Shown one piece after another: positions 53,210 to 56,006 of a stretch of DNA of 56,006 bases. The first letter of the stretch is position 1. Each line of letters starts with the position of its first letter. Source of the stretch: Oscillospiraceae bacterium (GTDB lineage Bacteria > Bacillota > Clostridia > Oscillospirales > Oscillospiraceae); contig CAJTCG010000022.1 in assembly GCA_910574635.1 (NCBI GenBank), forward strand, positions 1 to 56,006. The letters are read 5' to 3'. A program made the position numbers and the translations under genes. The notes beneath the pieces are model-generated. The model saw only the letters and a program-made list of their open reading frames with translations. It was not told the DNA's origin and did no database searches.

Positions 53210-54145
53210 ATGGGAAAGCAGCCGTTGCGCCGGAAGGGCGTCAGCTATGCCAAGTGGGGTTATATCTTCATTGCGCCGTTCTTTATCGCTTACGCGGTTT
53301 TTCACCTGGCCCCCCCAGGTGCTGACCGTCTACAACAGCTTTTTCGAAAACTACCGAGAGGGCCTGACCCAGGTGGGGCCGAACTTCGTGGGGCTGAAAA
53401 ACTACGCCACCCTGTTTACGCCCGATTCCAGCGGCAGCGTGGATATTTTGAAGTACGCGGGCAACACCGTGGCCCTTTGGGTGGGGGGCGCGGTGCCTCA
53501 AATCCTCACCGCCCTGCTGCTGGCGATTTTCTTCACCAGCTGCCGGCTGCGGATCAAAGGACAGGCGTTTTTTAAGGCGGTCATCTATCTGCCCAATCTT
53601 ATCATGGCCTCCGCCTTCTCCATGCTGTTTTACACTCTCTTTTCCAACGTGGGCCCGGTGAATCAGCTTTTGATGCAGCTGGGCTGGTCGGACCATGTGA
53701 TTGACTTTTTCGCCGTCAAGTTTACCGTCCGGGGTTTGATCTGCCTGATGAATTTTCTGATGTGGTTCGGCAACACCACGATTCTGCTGATGGCGGGCAT
53801 CATGGGCATTGACCAGAGCCTCTTCGAGGCGTCCACCATTGACGGGGCCAGCTCCCTCCAGACCTTCTTCCGGGTGACGCTGCCCCTGCTGACGCCCATT
53901 CTGGTTTACACCATTATCACGGCCCTGATCGGCGGCCTCCAGATGTTCGACGTTCCCCAGGTCCTCACCAACGGCTTGGGCACGCCTAACCGCACGTCCA
54001 CGACGCTGATTATGTACCTGAACAACTACCTGGGCACCAGCAAAAACTACGGCATGGCCGGGGCCATTTCGTGGTGGTCTTCATCCTCACCGCCCTGCTC
54101 AGCATCCTGGTGTTCAAGTCCCTGACCCGGCAGCGGGAGCAGTGA
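53210..54145 (+). pseudogene. ABC sugar permease (MalF type) with two compensating frameshifts
   Basis: The gene starts at ATG 53210 (aaggaggaatccgcc) with [20 protein letters not shown]. At the C run near 53310-53316 one extra base shifts the frame; the rest ([15 protein letters not shown] ... YGMAGAIS) is read in the next frame. Near 54068 one missing base restores the first frame to VVVFILTALLSILVFKSLTR and QREQ-stop at 54145. Total length 936 nt is divisible by 3. The EAA loop FEASTIDGASSLQTFFRVTL is intact. Repaired, it would be a 311-aa permease with six helices; sequencing error is as likely as mutation. Confidence 0.8.
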
Positions 54146-54158
54146 GGAGGCGGAAGAG

Positions 54159-55031
54159 ATGAAACACGGGAATACCTCCGAGAGCCGCCGGGCTCGGGCC
54201 ATGCTGACAGCCACCCGGGCCGTGGTTTACGCGATTTTGATTTTCCTAAGCGCGCTGTGCCTGTTTTCCTTCTATCTGCTGATTGTCAACGCCAGCCGGA
54301 GCAACGCGGACCTGCAGGGCGGCTTCCGCTTTCTGCCCCAGGGAAATTTCCTGACAAACCTGAGGAACTCCTGGAACGACGCCTCCATCAACATCCCCCG
54401 AGGAATGCTGAACAGCTTCGTCGTGGCCCTCTGCACTTCCGTGCTGACCACTTATTTCTCCGCCCTGACGGCGTACGGTCTCCACGCCTATGAATTCCGG
54501 CTGAAACGGGCGGCCTTTACCTTCATTATGGCGGTGATGGTCATTCCCAAACAAGTCTGCGCCGCGGGCTTTGTGCAGCTTTGCTACAAGTTCCATTTGA
54601 CCACCAGCTATTTGCCCCTGATTCTCCCCGGCATTGCCGCTCCCATCGTGTTTTTCTATATGAAGCAGTACATGGAAAGCACTCTTCCGATGGAAATTAT
54701 CGACGCCGCCCGGGTGGACGGCTCCGGGGAATTCTACACCTTCAACCGCATCATCCTGCCCATGCTGAAACCGGCTTTGGCGGTGCAGATGATTTTCTCC
54801 TTCGTGGAGTCCTGGAACAATTACTTCCTGCCCGCCCTGCTGCTGGACAGGGCGGAGCTGAAAACGGTGCCCATCATGATTGCCCAGCTCCGGGCGGCGG
54901 ACTACTCCAAGTTTGACTTGGGCAAGATGTACATGTTTATCCTCCTGGCAATTCTCCCGGTTTTGGTGGTCTATATCTTCCTTTCAAAATCCATCATTAA
55001 GGGTGTCACCGCAGGGTCCGTCAAGGGCTGA
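54159..55031 (+). CDS. ABC sugar permease (MalG type)
   Basis: 290 aa, six membrane helices. The EAA coupling loop is EIIDAARVDGSGEFYTFNRI; the N terminus has FYLLIVNASRSNADLQGG. It pairs with the upstream permease to import an oligosaccharide, powered by an ATPase encoded elsewhere (none is present here). It follows by 13 bp, with gaggaggcggaagag as ribosome site. The likely substrate is a beta-glucoside, given the GH1 and GH94 neighbours, but this is inference. Confidence 0.93.
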   Translation: MKHGNTSESRRARAMLTATRAVVYAILIFLSALCLFSFYLLIVNASRSNADLQGGFRFLPQGNFLTNLRNSWNDASINIPRGMLNSFVVALCTSVLTTYFSALTAYGLHAYEFRLKRAAFTFIMAVMVIPKQVCAAGFVQLCYKFHLTTSYLPLILPGIAAPIVFFYMKQYMESTLPMEIIDAARVDGSGEFYTFNRIILPMLKPALAVQMIFSFVESWNNYFLPALLLDRAELKTVPIMIAQLRAADYSKFDLGKMYMFILLAILPVLVVYIFLSKSIIKGVTAGSVKG

Positions 55032-55047
55032 GGGGTGAAAAAAAGAA

Positions 55048-55081
55048 CACGCCGCGGGACATGTTCCGCGGCGTGCTTTTT
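55048..55081 (+). terminator. rho-independent terminator
   Basis: Stem cacgccgcgg/ccgcggcgtg (55048-55057, 55066-55075), extended by further pairs, then cTTTTT. It ends the permease transcript. Confidence 0.88.
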
Positions 55082-55115
55082 GCGCGCAGTTTTCTCCGGT
55101 CCGCTTTTAGGACCG

Positions 55116-55307
55116 TTAAGGTGAATCCTGAGGCTTTTTATCTAGGGACTTCTTCTGGTTTTTCAGAAGCACGCATTCCCCGGTTCGGACGCATTCCCCG
55201 CAGCCGATGCAGTGCGTGGCTCCGCTCTTATCGGAGTAAAGAAATCCGCAGATGATCGCCGGAACTGCCAGAACCGCCAGCAACAACAGCCAACCATACC
55301 AAGCCAT
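55116..55307 (-). CDS. small membrane protein with cysteine cluster
   Basis: 63 aa. One N-terminal membrane helix (WYGWLLLLAVLAVPAIICGF) and a cytosolic or exposed tail with THCIGCGECVRTGECVLLK, a ferredoxin-like cysteine spacing that could hold a metal or Fe-S cluster. The start ATG 55307 has aatggaggtactgtc upstream. No family recognised; possibly an electron-transfer accessory protein. Confidence 0.65.
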   Translation of the reverse strand: MAWYGWLLLLAVLAVPAIICGFLYSDKSGATHCIGCGECVRTGECVLLKNQKKSLDKKPQDSP

Positions 55308-55335
55308 GACAGTACCTCCATTCTTTGCTGAAAAT

Positions 55336-55794
55336 TTACCATAAGAAAGGCGGTTCTGTCAGTGGCATCTGCAACAGGCGAAGCCCCAGAAGAGGAAGTA
55401 TTACTTCCGCCGGGCCGGGGAGAGACGAAAGCGGGAATTCCTGCGCGTCAATGATTCGCCCATCCGGCCGGGGAAGGGCCCGCTGGACGCAGAGCACCGG
55501 CGATCTCAAGCTGGAAAGGGTAAGGCTGTCCCGAGGGGAGAGGCCGTAGGAAATTACCGTCTCCGCCTGGAGGCGGGGAGGAAGGGCCTGGAGTTCTCCG
55601 GGAGCCAGCAGGAGACGGCAGGCGATTTTCCCGCTTGCGGTTTGGCTCTCCGCCAGCGCCTGGCAGCCTTCCGGCGTCAGAGCCAGCAGGGGCCAGATAT
55701 GCTCTGTCAGCTCCCTGTCCCGCCGGATTGGGCACACTCCCGGCGGGAGAAAACGCACCCATTCCATGGGGCAGTCGAAAATCGCGGCGTCCAT
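55336..55794 (-). CDS. hypothetical protein
   Basis: About 152 aa from ATG 55794 (ggggggatggg upstream); an upstream in-frame start at 55863 adds 23 residues with no good site. The sequence (MDAAIFDCPMEWVRFLPPGV, then CPIRRDRELTEHIWPLLALT, LAPGELQALPPRLQAETVIS) is hydrophobic-rich but shows no membrane helix. Not a family I recognise. The C-terminal EVILPLLGLRLLQMPLTEPP is Leu/Pro-rich. It lies 28 bp upstream of the small cysteine protein on the same strand. Confidence 0.55.
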   Translation of the reverse strand: MDAAIFDCPMEWVRFLPPGVCPIRRDRELTEHIWPLLALTPEGCQALAESQTASGKIACRLLLAPGELQALPPRLQAETVISYGLSPRDSLTLSSLRSPVLCVQRALPRPDGRIIDAQEFPLSSLPGPAEVILPLLGLRLLQMPLTEPPFLW

Positions 55795-55940
55795 CCCATC
55801 CCCCCGTTTCTTTTGACGGAAATTAGTGTTTGCGCCGGCGGAGATTCCATTCAGAATTGTCAAGGGAAAATGAACTTTTTCCGTGAAAATTTAGGGGGTG
55901 CGGACGAAAACCTGGACCAAACTGAGGTGGAGGTATCCGC

Positions 55941-56006
55941 ATGTATAGCTATGAAGAACGGAAAAAAGCAGTGGAACTATATATCCAGTATGGGTATAGG
56001 GCAGCG
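55941..56006 (+). CDS. IS3-family transposase OrfA, N-terminal fragment (runs off right edge)
   Basis: ATG 55941 with tgaggtggaggtatccgc upstream encodes MYSYEERKKAVELYIQYGYR then AA before the window ends. This is the N-terminal helix of an IS3-type OrfA helix-turn-helix protein (YSYExRxKAVELYIKYG). The preceding stretch beginning tgcggacgaaaacc near 55899 is a candidate left inverted repeat. Only 22 codons are visible. Confidence 0.75.
   Translation, partial: MYSYEERKKAVELYIQYGYRAA

Noticed and set aside
51359..53305. Two very long opposite-strand open frames spanning the GH94 fragment and the sugar-binding protein
   Set aside because: Each is family-like on only one side of 52,141; the other half is antisense of the partner gene in GC-rich DNA, so they are chance extensions and not fusion proteins.

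Overview
The window is high-GC (about 60%) chromosomal DNA of a Clostridia-type Firmicute, most like the Oscillospiraceae (Oscillibacter/Flavonifractor-like organisms). This is inferred from strong AGGAGG-type ribosome binding sites, a T-box leader on alaS, the dnaG-rpoD pair, yloU-fakA, an ECF transporter module next to truA, S-layer homology domains, and small Clostridia families such as DUF4250, DUF5711 and EFR1 ferredoxin. No species call is possible from sequence reading alone.

Layout. 1-3.2 kb: remnant of an integrative element (IS5-type transposase start, two ArdA-like antirestriction genes and accessory genes, all on the minus strand), beside a Met-Glu-Val tRNA array (3.8-4.1 kb). 4.3-9.6 kb: a MerR regulator with a textbook 19-bp-spacer promoter, an SLH/GH25 surface lysozyme, a GyrI-like protein and a PadR/FtsW-like pair behind a 21-bp palindromic operator. 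9.7-16.8 kb: a plus-strand run with an RlmI-like methyltransferase, ecfA1-ecfA2-ecfT, a membrane-anchored protein, truA, a DUF5711 protein and cvpA. 16.9-20.3 kb: clpE and small redox/unknown genes. 20.4-23.4 kb (minus): gluQ, fakA, yloU. 23.6-27.7 kb: a BlaI repressor with three operator dyads and a 966-aa M56-M23 fusion, then a DUF2089/membrane pair. 27.8-34.7 kb: a P-loop ATPase, rpoD and dnaG (minus), an Sfp-type transferase, and an ECF sigma factor with its likely anti-sigma partner. 34.7-38.8 kb: a hairpin cluster, then HIT, DUF4250, cupin and T-box-controlled alaS on the minus strand.

The most notable region is 39.2-50.05 kb. It is a compact plus-strand operon that looks like a complete XrtG exosortase system: a secreted Firmicu-CTERM-type substrate with three DGxxxDW modules, the XrtG exosortase (C97/R139/H159), a glycosyltransferase fused to an MdoB-like phosphoglycerol transferase, a membrane sensor with a degenerate cyclase-like domain, a 6-pyruvoyl-tetrahydropterin-synthase-like protein lacking the catalytic cysteine, a large PTPS-related membrane protein, and a GT2-GtrA protein. 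Its chemistry is, to my knowledge, uncharacterised. I infer that it processes and decorates a surface protein with a lipid-linked glycan or glycerophosphate.

50.0-55.1 kb is a carbohydrate-use region: GH1 beta-glucosidase, a GH94 phosphorylase fragment abutting a truncated ABC sugar-binding protein in a head-to-head junction at about 52,141, and two permeases, one with two compensating frameshifts. This suggests rearrangement or assembly error. The window ends in the start of an IS3-type transposase.
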